Source of the DNA: Vicia villosa | Taxonomy: Eukaryota > Streptophyta > Magnoliopsida > Fabales > Fabaceae | DNA: 64,000 nucleotides | Assembly (NCBI RefSeq): GCF_029867415.1 | Contig: NW_026705443.1 | Location: 372,001-436,000, forward strand | Direction of reading: 5' to 3' | Shown: positions 20,100-32,130 of the stretch, in pieces | How the letters are laid out: the number at the start of each line of letters is the position of its first letter | Position numbering within the stretch: the stretch's first letter is position 1 | Notes under the pieces: generated by a model | Seen by the model: only the letters and a program-made list of their open reading frames with translations | What the model was told of the DNA's origin: nothing | The model's database searches: none | Translations under genes and position numbers: made by a program

Positions 20100-21743
20100 C
20101 TAAAAGAATAATGTAACTAACCTGTCAATTTCCTTCTTCATTAAAGGATCAAAATCATCTTCAGAATCCCCTTTAGAGTGTTTCATTAATGGATCGAAAT
20201 CATCTTTAGAACCTCCTTCATTGTATTTACTTGAAGAGGTCTTTAATGCATTACATGAACATTTGAAGATGAATACAAACAAAAATTCTAGGTAAGACCA
20301 TGAAAAATGTTGATCTTAAAAGGCATTAAAATGAGGATACCCCACATGCAAACATTCTCATAAGTTAATCTAAAATATAAATGGTCAGAGTATTACCTTA
20401 TTATTGTTATTATTTTCTATTGTATTTTTTGAAGAAATATCTTTTGTTTTCCCCTCTTTTCTCCTATTCTTCTTTTTCTTCTTAATTGTTGAAGTACCTA
20501 TCATATATGTCAAATTATTTGTATCTTTATGATAGAAAAAATAAAAAATAAAATTTATAAAAGTTTTATAATCTCTAAGGAGACTTTAATACAAAAAAAT
20601 AGGAATGAGAAAATGGAAGAAAAAAATACGCTATAAAAAAGTGAATTCTAAGGAAAACATGAAATATTACCACAATCTGGCCCATTAATATATTTAAGTA
20701 AATCATTAATCGAGCGTTCATCTTTTGGTTTCTCAACAACCTTAACATCCTGAAATACAAGAAGTTTTATTATATAATTTACATTAAACAATTATAAGAG
20801 AATATATTAATTCAAATCTTTAGAAACACATGTAACTAAAAAGATAAAACATGCCTTCAATGTCTTTCTCACTCGTAGTTCTTGATTCTTTATTTCAGAA
20901 AAATTCTTGAAAAGTATGATCCGTGAATAACCAGTCATATATTTGATATTATCAAAATTTTCCTCCTATCAAAATGTCCAATAAAAATTTAACAAACATC
21001 ATAGTTTTATTTAAGGGTCACATAATTAGATGTAGGCCATATCCACATACCTCGTCAAAGTCATCATTTAGATGAAATAGTTTAGAAACTTCTTTAGGAG
21101 CTTTTCCTTTAGTTTGTTGAGCAAGTTCTTTGCATGTCAAGTCAACTAATGGTGTTATTTCCAGACTTACAGCAGCAGTTCCTAACTCAATCAAAGTCTT
21201 TATATCTTTTGATATAAAAGACTCAGCAAAAGCTTTGCACTCCTATAATAGTAGCAATCACATGAAAATACTTGTACTGTAAAATATTTTTACTAGAATA
21301 CCTCTAATTATTAATAATTAACAAAAAATATATATTTATTTGTAATTTTGAAATTTCAAATGTTTAGTGACATAATTAAATTTCAGTTTAATTTTTTCGC
21401 TTGTCTAATAATTTGAATTAAACTTTTTTTAGGAAATAAAGTTGGAGGACCGAAAAACTATAAATTTCTTCTCAAAACAAGAAATTAAAAATGAATCATG
21501 AGAATTAACAATATTCCATACCTTTTCGGGGCGCCCTTTTATTTGATAAAATCGACAATAATCAAGTATTAAACCCAACATTGTAGATGTAACACAAGGT
21601 GGAAGAGATACTGCAGAGTGTTTAGAAAATCCCTTATAATTTTGAACAATTTCCCGACAAATGATTGGGCAAAACTTAGCCACCGACTTCTCTATTTGTT
21701 GAAATAAACCATCCTTAGTTTGAATCCATACATATGATTCCAT
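20100..21743 (-). CDS. SKP1-like protein, SKP1-like 20/21 subfamily
   Basis: SKP1 proteins bridge cullin 1 and F-box proteins in SCF ubiquitin ligases. A six-exon minus-strand model is visible: 21522-21743, 21051-21242, 20855-20965, 20671-20749, 20397-20497, and 20122-20240 or reading on to the stop at 20100. Frames join cleanly. Splice sites are GT-AG except the third intron (20750-20854), which has a GC donor. The N-terminus MESYVWIQTKDGLFQQIEKS and 'LILDYCRFYQIKGRPEK' match the POZ-like fold; 'TPLVDLTCKELAQQTKGKAP' and 'FHLNDDF' match the SKP1 dimerisation/F-box region. The extended tail with 'DERSINDLLKYINGP', a lysine-rich stretch and two DDFDPLMK repeats matches SKP1-like 20/21 rather than short SKP1s. 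About 275-280 residues; family members are roughly 350, so the last part appears lost. Expression is unknown. Confidence 0.8.
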
Positions 21744-23290
21744 CTAAGAAATATAACAGCAACAAAAAAGTTAGTAAACTAAAAATTTATGCAATCATGT
21801 ACACCTAAATTTACATACATATCTTAGATTTGAAATAATTTAGTTAATTTCTTCTCTAAATTATAGAAATTTATTTCGCTTTATTCATTGTGAGATGAGA
21901 ACATGTATTTTAAATGAAGAAGTGTATCATGCATTGAAGGTTAAACTCAACTAATATATAATACTACTAAAAGAAAATCAATAAAAAAATTAACCATATT
22001 AAATAAATATAAGTAACAAATTAAGGTGGAAACTTATAATTACCTAACAAATTTGGTTCACTTTACCTTACTTTATATTAAAAGAGTGGTGTAATATGAT
22101 ATCATATCTCGTGGTTCAATTATAGTTTTACCCTACTTTCACCATAAATTTCATTAAAGATTGGCCAAATCATAATAGTAAAATATATTCTAAACATATA
22201 TTACTGGAAAATGTAAGATTGAGGGCTGTTTAATTTATAACGATTATGTTCCTAAGTAAAAGGTTGAGAATGAAGTTAAATATTATCAACATTCAAAATA
22301 AAATTTTATTGTTTAACAATCAATCAAACAAAATAATAATAAATCCTATATAAGTCATTGACAATCAATCAAACAAATCAATAATAAATCACATATTAGT
22401 CATTAGTAACACATTTTATATTTTTTAATTGACAATCAATCATAACTATTAAAATCTTTAAATTATTTGATGAAATTTTAATTATTAATAATGTCACACA
22501 TACAGTTTCATACGAAATCTTTTATTAATAACTGTTACACTAATAACGTAGGAAAATAAACACCATATAATAACCTGAAACGATGCTAATATTTCAAATA
22601 TCTATTGTAACATACATTTATTTAACTAAATAATTCTAAACTAGAATTTAGAATACTCCAGTGAAATTATATTTCATTGAGTTTTTTTTTTTTTTTACAA
22701 TACTTCAAAAATATAATAAACAATTTGACTTTTCCGGATTTACATGTAACCTATTCAAAAATATCAATTATTTTGTGTTAAAAGTAAAACATGTAAGAGA
22801 ATAGATGATTTCAATTTTTAGTTTATTAAATGAAACAAGATTGTTAAATTTATTTATAACATAAATAAAAAACAAAAGGTCATACAACAATTTTAAAATG
22901 CAATGTTCTCAAACTTTAAATAATCTAAGAAATAATCATGAAAATAATACATACCTTCTTGATGATTAAATTTGACAATTTTTCTGTAGATCTCTACAAA
23001 GATAAACCTTTCTTATTTTCAAGCTTCAAATGATCACCTAAGTGTCAAGTAAACCACAGTGAAAATTCGTTACTTCTAAGAGTTTAGAAAACCCAAACAT
23101 ACAGGGAAAAAAAAATAAGGAAACGAGGCATCGAATAAAGAAAAATATGTTTTATCTTACCAAGGGAAACTGGTGCAACCACAATGAAAAAGAGGATGAG
23201 AGAATGTCAGAGAAAATTATTGAGAGAAAAGAGGATGAGAGAATGTGAAAGAGAATTGTTGAGAGAGGGCATTAGAATTTATTTGTATTG
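21744..23290 (-). promoter_or_regulatory. Leader exons, introns and promoter side of the SKP1-like gene
   Basis: An acceptor 'tttcttag' lies directly before the ATG at 21743, so translation starts at the beginning of an exon. Two probable non-coding exons are visible on the minus strand: 22955-23037 (acceptor 'cacttag', donor 'gtatgtat') and about 23161-23290 (donor 'gtaagata'). Both recur at the same relative positions in copies A, C and D. An ATG that would extend the protein was not found in them. Transcript data would be needed to fix the start. Confidence 0.55.
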
Positions 23291-23756
23291 AAAAGAAAAA
23301 AATTATATTTTACTATAAAAGATATGGTACAATTAAAAAAATTATTTTAAATTAAAAAAAAAGAAAATATTAATTATGTTTCTACTTTCAGTTGTTTAAC
23401 TAATGAGAAAAGTTTATTTATTAATAGTAAATTTCAAATTTTGTGTGTTTTTTTTACCTTTTTGATTTTTTAAATTTATATATTTTTTAAGTAATTACCT
23501 ACTTTTATATTAATATAAATATTTCTTTACAACATATTAATTTATTACACATATAAAAATACATATAAGGATATATAAAATATGAAGATATATATAATAG
23601 GTAAAGATATTAAAAATTAGATTTTGATGTTTTATATATTATATAAAGGAGATATACAATATATAAGGATATATTATATATAAGAATATACATATATAAT
23701 ATAGCCTTATATATTATATATTTCCTTTATATAATATATATAAAATATTATATACC

Positions 23757-23758
<2 letters not shown>

Positions 23759-23828
<70 letters not shown>
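23759..23828. repeat. (TA)n microsatellite
   Basis: Preceded by 'tttcctttatataatatata ... ataccatta', a string found identically before the (TA)n tract at 31739, so this is a conserved position in the duplicated unit. Confidence 0.95.
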
Positions 23829-23830
<2 letters not shown>

Positions 23831-24713
23831 CCTTATATATCACTTTATATAAGAATGGTAAAAAAATTATATAAAAATAAATATTATATATATGAATAAA
23901 ACTAAAAAACAATATATCAGTGATGTTTTTACTTTAATTTGTTTAACTAATAAAAAAAGTTTATTTATTAATAGTAAACTTCAAATTTTAATTTTTTCGT
24001 TTAATTTTAAAATAATTAGCTTCTTTTATTTTAATATAATTTATTTGTTTGAGGAAACAAGGGTTGAAATCTAATGTAAAGAAAAATTATTAACGTAACA
24101 AGGTCACGAGGAATAAACAAAACTTGTAGCAGAAGAAAAGCTCCAACAAAAAAAAAGCTATTGGACGCAAAATTTACGATTTTAATATTTTAATATGTAC
24201 GATTTAAGATTTTAATAAAAAGGAAACGTTAATTTTGTCAATATATATAACAAATTTTGGAGAACATATTTTGTTTAAACAAAAAAAATGGAGGAGGGTC
24301 CTAATCACTATCAACACAGCAAAATTTCTTAAGTGTAATAATTGTAGATGAAATATACTTTTTGTTCTTTATTTCCATTCTTTTTATCTTTTACCTTTAA
24401 AATTTAGGTTCGAATTTGTGCTCTTTATTTATTTTCATAATATTGTATTATTGGTTCTTTTGTGAAACCTATAAATTTGATATCATTATACTTCCATTAT
24501 TGTTTATATGTATTATCTAAAAAGGATGCAATTTTGTTTTTAATTTTTTTTCTTACAACTTATAAAATTATAAATGAAAAATTACACAGAGGTTCTTTAA
24601 ATTATTATTTTTTAACAAATTGGTCTTTAAGTTTTATTTGTAATAATTTGGTCCTTTAAGTTATCAAATGTGTGCAACTAAATATTGAATAAAAAAATAC
24701 ATAATTCAAGTAT
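23829..24713. other. AT-rich spacer with a recurrent 170-bp module
   Basis: About 23893-24045 ('aaactaaaaaacaatatatcag ... cttcttttattttaatataattta') recurs at 31862-32020 and at 32048-32130 continued at 45373-45500. No gene was recognised; 24300-24713 holds nothing identifiable. Confidence 0.55.
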
Positions 24714-27654
24714 TGTAACCGGTTAAGACAGGGTGGTAACCTGTTACAACAAATCACTTTAATCGCATTTAGCGGATACATAGCACTTTCTTTGATCAAT
24801 TAAACAAATATTCAGCACATAATACTATTTAAAACAGAATAACTCCTTTTATTAGAACATGGTGGAATCATAGTTCTCAATCTTTGAATCAATAGCATCT
24901 TATTCAGCTATGATAAAACAATAAACAACAACAATCATAAACATCATAAATCATCTCCCGAGTGCTACGTATCCGAGCGACAACCGACTCGATTAACAGC
25001 AACTAAATATTCATACTCGAACACCTGCACGTTACTAATATAAAGGCAACGGCGAACAAGAGAAAAGGGTGAGATATCAAATCATATAAGTGAGCGCATG
25101 ATAAATTGTATATTAGGATCCAGGCATATATAGTCATCACATTGCAAGTATTAATATTGCTATACACTTCATGCTTTCACTACTTCACAAATCTCACATA
25201 CTTTACATCTCACAATAAGTCACCACAAATCATATTCACATCAATTACATATAAATCTCATTCATTTACTTTGCAAGTTAATTCACGATACATCACAAGT
25301 ATAAATCACAATTCAAATCCTAAAACATCACCGCATATAAGTCATACGTCTAGTCACAAAACATCACATATAAGTCATACATCTAGTCACAAAACATCAC
25401 ATATAAGTCACACATCTAGTCACAAAACATCACATATAAGTCACACATCTAGTCACCAAATATCGCATATAAGTCACATCATACATATTCAGTTAATAGT
25501 ATTCACAAGTATGGATATCCTCGTACTATTCACAAAATTATCAATTCACATTTTCACATACATCCATCATTTAACACATTACACAATACTATCACGATAT
25601 AGTTACAAAACGTCACAACTATGAATCACATAAGACACATGGGACATGACTCATGTATATGCATGTGGTACCAATCGGAGCTTCAGCCCCCGTCACCAAT
25701 TGCCCAATTCAGAGGCACAAGGTATAAGCCTTCGTCACTAGTTTTCAAATTCAGGCCGTCACAAAGTATGCATATGAAATGTGACTCGACAAACAAGACA
25801 ACACAGCATACTCATCACAATCACATATCGTCACGAGGCATAAGCATATATCACAATCAATTACCATTATACGAGGTAATTCACGTCACCATAATATTTC
25901 ATTTTCACTTAGTCACAAAATTATCATCACAAATATATACAACATCACGTATTACCATTCATCACAAACATCGTCATGTTCGGCACGTCATCACAAATAC
26001 ACACTTCATCAGGACTATCACAAATATCATCATAATCGACTAAACTAACGACAACTCGCTAGGGTTCATGCCATAAGGCTAATCACATACAATGCACAAT
26101 AATAAACATATTGGCAATCACAACATCATTCGCAACAGAGGCATTCAAATCAAAATCATAATTTTCGGTCGGTTCGTAAAATAATCTCAACATGCTAATT
26201 TATCAGGTAAACTGAATCAACTTCCAATTAACATTTAACTAAATTAGATACCATGTTAATTGTCAAAACGACATCATTGGTATAACAATATATTATTCTC
26301 AACATAAATATTCAACCTAGACACAATTACGATTAAATTCTCAAAATAGTCTGATTTACCGATAAATATTCAACGAAATAACATCACCACGTTAATATAC
26401 TAATTAAACTTAGCTATCACGTAAATTTTCATCAAATTCCGGACAACTAATTATACCACTTAATTCGACTATTTCGACCTGGCAGAACTATTTTGCATTC
26501 AATTAGTCGTATTCTACTGGTTTTGCTATTGTTTCATCACCATAATCCTATTGTTTCTATTATAATGCTCATCTCCTAATCACTTAATTTCCATTATCTA
26601 TATCTATGTATATATTAAGCAATAGTATGAAACATGAAAATAATTAATAGACCATAATGTGAAACATAAACAAAACATTGTCACGACACGTCATGGATAT
26701 AGCAGAGCAATAAAAAGAAACCAAATAGTAGCCAACAGGACAACATGAAAACGAGACGCCGACCGGCAAGGCACAAGTTCGTTCATGGCCTAAGCTGCCG
26801 AACTGCAATGAATAGTCCTTAATTTCTTGCTTCCCACAGTATCCACATCATGGGCAATCCTCGATATCTACTTCCAGATTCATCAATAATAAATATCTTT
26901 AACATAAACAACAATTCAATTCCAGATTGTCTTGACCCAATTCTATTTTTTTTCTTTTTCCAGCAACAATCAACACAAGATAATGCAATAAATCTATACA
27001 CCCAATTTCCACATTCAATTGTCCATAAGCCCCATTATAGGAAAAGAATCCCACCCTTATCTTATCAATTAAAGCAACTCAATGGGTCTCCGATTCAAAC
27101 TTCCGATTGGGCACAATGAATGGAAATCTTCAAGCTTTGCTCATCCTCTCCAAAACTTGCCACTTCTCTTCAAATCTTGTCTTCTCCAAAAATGACAACT
27201 ACATTTCTCATCTCTAAATCCCTAATTAATATTCCAATTGGACTTAGTCTTTCACTTCCTTTTTATTATTCTTCACAAACTAATTTAGACCCAATAAGAT
27301 AATAACTTTAATTAACCAAAATATTACTTTTATTAATATTCCAACAATATAATAAATTCCGAGTTGTAAATAATATTATTCTAAATATTATTCTTCGACC
27401 ATTCGACTAATATCTGACTTTTAACTTAATAAATCCAAATATGTTCCTTAAAATAATATCGACAAACCCAATTACGACATAATCCAATATTTAAATCCTT
27501 CAATAATTTAATTAACCAATACATCACTTAATAATATCCCTTCATTTGCCAACATAAATACTTATTCTCCACAAAATAATTCTCGACCGATAAATTCCGA
27601 AAATAAAATAAGGATATTTAATTAAATAAATAATTAAATAACCGGGGCGTTACA
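24714..27654 (-). mobile_element. Solo or truncated LTR, TGTAACGCC family
   Basis: Reads on the minus strand from TGTAACGCCCCGG (27654) to AACCGGTTACA (24714). It is colinear with the LTR at 39355-45135: both contain 'catgactcatgtatatgcatgtggtaccaatcggagcttcagcccccgtcacc' (in pieces), 'gagtgctacgtat' and 'gctatgtatccgct'. No coding region or PBS adjoins it. The flanks (AGTAT and AACTC) are not a target duplication, so one end is probably rearranged; the right end abuts a copia remnant. Confidence 0.75.
25325..25485. repeat. 33-bp tandem repeat inside the LTR
   Basis: Four to five units built on 'gtcatacatctagtcacaaa' plus 'acatcacatataa', beginning at 25341, 25374, 25407 and 25440. As 33 is a multiple of 3, an open frame with a Ser-His-rich 11-residue repeat results; it is not a gene. 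Confidence 0.9.
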
Positions 27655-29392
27655 AACTCCATTGATTTACCAATTATCTGATTGTATGTTCTAATATTTG
27701 GCATCAAGAGCCTTGGTTCTAATCCATAATTCACTGCAGAAACATGAATATCATCTCCAATGATAGAGTCTCCACGAACCAATCAACCCTTGATGCGGAG
27801 AATTACGACAAATGGAGCAAGCAAATGAAAGTATTATTTGACTACCAAGATGTCCATGAAGTAATCAAGAATGACGTGAATCCTCTTATCGAATGTGCAA
27901 ATGATGCACAAAATACTGCATAAAAGAAAGAAGGCTTAAATGCATTTTTGGTCCCCCTATTTTGATATTTTTTAATTTTTAGTCCCTACATTTTAAAACC
28001 CAGTTTTTTAGTCCCTCAACTTTAATGCTATTGAGATTTTGTTGGTCCCCCTCCAATTTTATACATGTGGCCTCTTCATTAATAACGTGGCACTGTTACA
28101 ATAGAGCCAAGTCAACTTTTCTTTTATTTTTAATTAAAATTAGTTGTTTTTTATTTTTTAAATTATTAAAATAATTAATAAATAAAATAACGTTTTTAAT
28201 TCATAATTACATCTTCATCTTCTCGAATTCAACCCTTTTTCCAAATCCATATTTTTTTCCAGATTTTCAATAAATAAAATATTGTTTAATCAGATTTCCA
28301 ATAACTTTATTTAAGTCTTTTTTAATTCTTCTCTATCTAATTTTTCTACCTCTTTCTTCTAAACCCAATTCTTCATCCATGCATAATACAATTCTTCTGC
28401 ATTAAGTATTTGATTTGCTCATCCTCCTCGTCATTTCAAAGATGTTTACCAATGAACCTAATTGCATCCATATTCAACCCAACCCTTTCTTCCAACCCCA
28501 ATTTTGTTGCATTGATTGTGGTGGTTAGAAATACAGAAGAAAAAACCCAAATTCAAAGTTTATGGTTTTATGGTCTCAAATGTCTTCATCGTCTATCCGG
28601 ATTCACAAGAAAAAACCCAATATGGTCTCAGATTTGTTCATTGCTTTCTAGATCCGGAAGAAAAAAAATCCAAATTCGGAAAGAATAAAAACCAAAATAC
28701 TCAGATCTGTAGAAAAATGTTGGTAACTTTGAGGAAAAAACCATAATACAAAACCCAGATCTAGAAGTTTTTTTTCTTTCAATTCTATCAATTTTGATTT
28801 TGTTGATTTTCCATTTTGATTTGAATTTTGGTTATAGTGTTAAGTTCTGGATTTTATTTCATCTATTTGGATGTAATGGACATTCTGGTCAAAACTCTAA
28901 AGAAGAGATGTTTTGGATTATGTTTATTGGTTTCTGTTACTTTTTGAAGAAAGGAGATGAATTTGCTTATAGATTAGAGATGATGATGATAAATGTGATG
29001 ATAATAATATCAAAAATATGTAAATAATTGAATACGACATTAAAATGTTGTATTATGGGAATGTTGTTATTTTCATATTTAAGTTACAATAATATTATAT
29101 TAAAATGGAATATAAAAAATTGTTTACAATTTACAAAATAAAAAACAACTTATTTCAATTAAAAATAAAATAAAATCTGACTTGGTTCTATTGTAACAGT
29201 GTCACGTCATTAATGAAGAGGCCACATGTGTAAAACTGGAGGGGGACTAACAAAATTCTAAGAATACCAAAGTTGAGGGACTAAAAAACTGGGTTTTAAA
29301 ATGAAGGGACTAAAAGTTAAAAAACATCAAAATAGGGGGACCAAAAATGCATTTAAACCAAGAAAGAAAAGAAGAAAGAATACAAAGCGTTG
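27655..29392 (+). pseudogene. Copia leader and gag N-terminus, split by a Mutator-type element
   Basis: A PBS-like TGGCATCAAGAGC at 27699 is followed at 27744 by an ATG opening a copia gag N-terminus: 'STLDAENYDKWSKQMKVLFD' and 'YQDVHEVIKNDVNPLIE' match the Retrotran_gag/DUF4219 start of copia polyproteins. A stop occurs near 27921, then the 27933-29359 insertion. The gag reading resumes for about eight codons ('KKKEYKALF') to 29392, where homology ends abruptly at SKP1-like copy C. A remnant only. Confidence 0.75.
27933..29359. mobile_element. Non-autonomous Mutator-like element, about 235-bp TIRs
   Basis: A perfect 9-bp target duplication AAGAAAGAA (27924-27932 and 29360-29368) flanks a 1427-bp element. 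Both ends form long inverted repeats (27933 to about 28168, and about 29125-29359) beginning GGCTTAAATGCATTTTTGGT and GGTTTAAATGCATTTTTGGT. A 9-bp duplication plus long TIRs is diagnostic of Mutator-type transposition. The interior (28170-29120) carries no transposase. Its CT-rich and intron-like sequence could be captured host DNA (Pack-MULE), but no gene was recognised. Confidence 0.88.
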
Positions 29393-29916
29393 TTTCTAGA
29401 TTTCAAAGAATTTAGTTGTCGATTTTTTCCCTAAATTATAGAGATTTATTTTGTTTTACTCGTTGAGAGATGAAAATATGTATTTTAAATGAAGAAGTAT
29501 ATCATCCATTGAAGGTTAAACTCAACCAATATATAATACTAAGAAAATCTATAAAACAATTAACCTTATTAAATAAATAAAAATAATAAATTAAGGTGAA
29601 AACTTATAATTACCTAAAAAATTAGGTTCACTTTAACTTACTTTCTATAAAAGAGTGGTCTAATAAGATATTATATTTCGTGGTTCAATTGTTTTACCCT
29701 ACTTTCACCATAAATTTCAATTAAGATCAGGCAAATCATTATCGTAAAATCTATTTAAACCTATAATACTAGGAATGTAAGATTGACGGTTGTTTAAATT
29801 ATAACAATTATGCTCCTAACCAAAAGGTTGAGAATGAAATTAAATATTATCAACGCTCAAATAAAATTTTATTGTTTAACAATCAATCAAACAAAACAAT
29901 AATAAATCATATATAA
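29393..29916 (-). repeat. Leader region of SKP1-like copy C, left part
   Basis: Matches about 21828-22360 and 1178-1700 ('aatttagtt', 'ctaaattatagag', 'gagatgaaaatatgtattttaaatgaagaagt', 'ggttcactttaactta'). Coding exons are absent because the homology is cut at 29393 by the copia remnant. Confidence 0.75.
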
Positions 29917-30957
29917 GTTAAGAAAATTTCTTTAGCCACCTTCCTATGAGGTCACCCCAGCGAAAATCCCAAAATACCCCTGCTTCGGAAATGAACTTCC
30001 GAAGCGCTTTTTTTAAAAAAAAATTTCATAATTCGGAAGTGCATCTCCGAAAACACCTCATGGGGGGTGTCTTCGGAGATGAACTTCCGAAAACACCTCA
30101 TGGGGGTGAATTTGGAAATGAACTTCCGAATTATGCAGAAACTGTGTTTTTTTTTATGTTTTTTCTTAAACTGTCTCGCATTTTAATTAAACGCAAACGC
30201 CAAATAAAAATAAGCAACAGATAAACTGAAAATACTAAGATGATAAATCCAATCCAAAAACACTGTGCGAAAGATACAATCCGAAATCAAAACAAAATAA
30301 AACAAAAACACGTCAAACAAAACAAAACAAAACAAAAACACGTCAAACAAAATTAAATTAGTAAAAATTTAATTTTGATGCATTAGGGCAAGGATTCTAA
30401 GTTAAACAAAACACCATTTTTTCAGACTTGCAATCCTTGCCCTAATGCATCAAAATTAAATTTTTACTAATTTCTAACACTCCTAACATATAATAACTTA
30501 AATATACTACATTATACTAATTTCTAACACTCCTAATATCAATTTCAATCCTAAATTGAAAGTTTTGAAAACTTACAGATTTGTGGTGTTGTTGGAGGTG
30601 CTTTAGAAGTGGTCTATGAACCTTTGGATAGCAAATTGATGGTCTTTGAAGTAGCATTTGGTGCTTCTGCAAATGCTTGAGTAGTAATTTGAAGGTTTGA
30701 AATATTTAGGGTAAAATGGAAATGGGGGGAGGCTGTTTTGCTTAAACAGCAAAACGCGCATTTTTTCGGAAATGCATTTTCGAAATGTTGTTTTCAGAGA
30801 TGTATTTCTGAAATTTTTTTTAAGTGAAAAAAAAAGTGTTTTCGGAGTGCATTTTCGAATACACACTTTTTTTAACTTCGAAGATGTATTTTCGAAATAA
30901 AGGATCATTCGGAGAAATTCGCCGCGGGTGACCAAGAAAAGTAAGGAGTCTTTAAAG
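29917..30957. mobile_element. Palindrome-rich element, member 1
   Basis: An insertion in SKP1-like copy C, bounded roughly by 'aagaaaatttctttagcc' and 'tctttaaagaaaaacc', which form an imperfect terminal inverted repeat. Eight copies of a 20-bp palindrome-like motif lie near the two ends: 29984, 30032, 30072, 30111, 30765, 30793, 30841 and 30877. The form at 30032 is TTCGGAAGTGCATCTCCGAA. In reverse orientation, the middle and the palindrome wording match 59570-60595. No transposase is encoded. Family unknown; target duplication not identified. Confidence 0.65.
30358..30470. repeat. 39-bp perfect inverted repeat with 35-bp loop
   Basis: Arms 30358-30396 and 30432-30470 are exact reverse complements (left arm contains TTTGATGCATTAGGGCAAGG). 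It can form a long hairpin in DNA or RNA. It lies in the middle of the palindrome-rich element. Confidence 0.9.
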
Positions 30958-31736
30958 AAAAACCAACAATATTGTTAAATTTATTTATAAGACTAAAAAA
31001 ATAACAAAACGTCATGCAGCAATTTTAAAATTCAATGTTCTCAAACTATAAATAATTTGAGGAAATAATCATGAAAATTGTTGAAATTACTGTCTAATTC
31101 AAAAGCTATCATCATTTTATCACTGTTTAAATAGTTATTGAATATTTGTACATACCTTCTTGATAATTAAATTTGACAATTTTCATGTAGATCTCTACAA
31201 CGATCAACCTTTTCTACTGCCAAGCTTCAAATGATCGTCTAAGTGTAAGTAAAACACAATGGAAATTTATTATTTTTAAGAGTTTAGAGAATTCAAAAAT
31301 ACATTAAAAAAAATATATAGGAGACATCGAGTTAATGAAAAATAAGTTTCTTCTTATCAAGGGAGAAAGGTGCAATTATAATGAAAAGAGGATGGGAGAA
31401 TGTGAAAGAGAATTGTTGAGGAGGATATTAGGATTTATTTATAATTGAGAAAAAAAACTATATTTTATTATAAAGAGACAATGTACCATTAAATATGCTT
31501 TTCTTATTTTATATTAAAAAAATAAAATATCAATTATGTTTTTACTGTACATGTTTAAATAATAAAAATAGTTTCTTTATTAACATTAAATTTTGAATTA
31601 TGATTTTTTACCTTTTATAATTTTTTAAATTTATATATTTTTAAAGAAACTATCGATTTTATATTAATATAAAATATTAGTTAAAAACAAAGTAATTATA
31701 TTTCCTTTATATAATATATATAAAATATTATATACC

Positions 31737-31738
<2 letters not shown>
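30958..31738 (-). repeat. Leader region of SKP1-like copy C, right part
   Basis: Continues the match to 22840-23400 after the palindrome-rich element, including leader exon copies at about 31152-31238 and 31349-31430. About 480 bp found in copy B (22340-22830) are missing at the junction. Confidence 0.7.
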
Positions 31739-31788
<50 letters not shown>

Positions 31789-31791
31789 CTA

Positions 31792-31840
<49 letters not shown>
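31739..31840. repeat. Two (TA)n tracts
   Basis: 31739-31784 and 31795-31840, separated by 'atctattca'. They occupy the same relative position as the tract at 23759. Confidence 0.93.
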
Positions 31841-31848
<8 letters not shown>

Positions 31849-32130
31849 TATTTATTTATTATTTTAAACTAAAAAACACTATATCAGTGATGCTTTTACT
31901 TTGATTTGTTTAACTAATAAAAAAAGTCTATTTATTAATAGTAAACTTCAAATTTTGATTTTTTTCCTTTAATTTTTAAGTAATTAGCTTCTTTTATTTT
32001 AATATAATTTATTTTTTAGCACAAATAGAATATTAATATTTATTTATTATTTTAAACTAAAAAACAATATATCAATGATGTTTTTACTTTGATTTTTTTA
32101 ACTAATAAAAAAAGTTTATTTATTAATAGT
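31841..32130. repeat. Tandem AT-rich module next to copy C
   Basis: Two copies of the module also seen at 23893-24045: 31862-32020 and 32048-32130. The second is interrupted by the LTR insertion at 32131 and resumes at 45373 ('aaaattcaaatttt'). Confidence 0.7.

Noticed and set aside
25320..25490. CRISPR-like array
   Set aside because: The 33-bp units are direct tandem copies without distinct spacers, within a plant LTR.
25106..25624. 172-codon open frame with an 11-residue Ser/His-rich repeat
   Set aside because: It lies in a 33-bp tandem repeat inside an LTR and reads against the LTR orientation; no family resemblance.
28410..29027. Small open frames inside the non-autonomous Mutator-type element as genes
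   Set aside because: Low-complexity composition, no domain, frames overlap one another; no support beyond being open.
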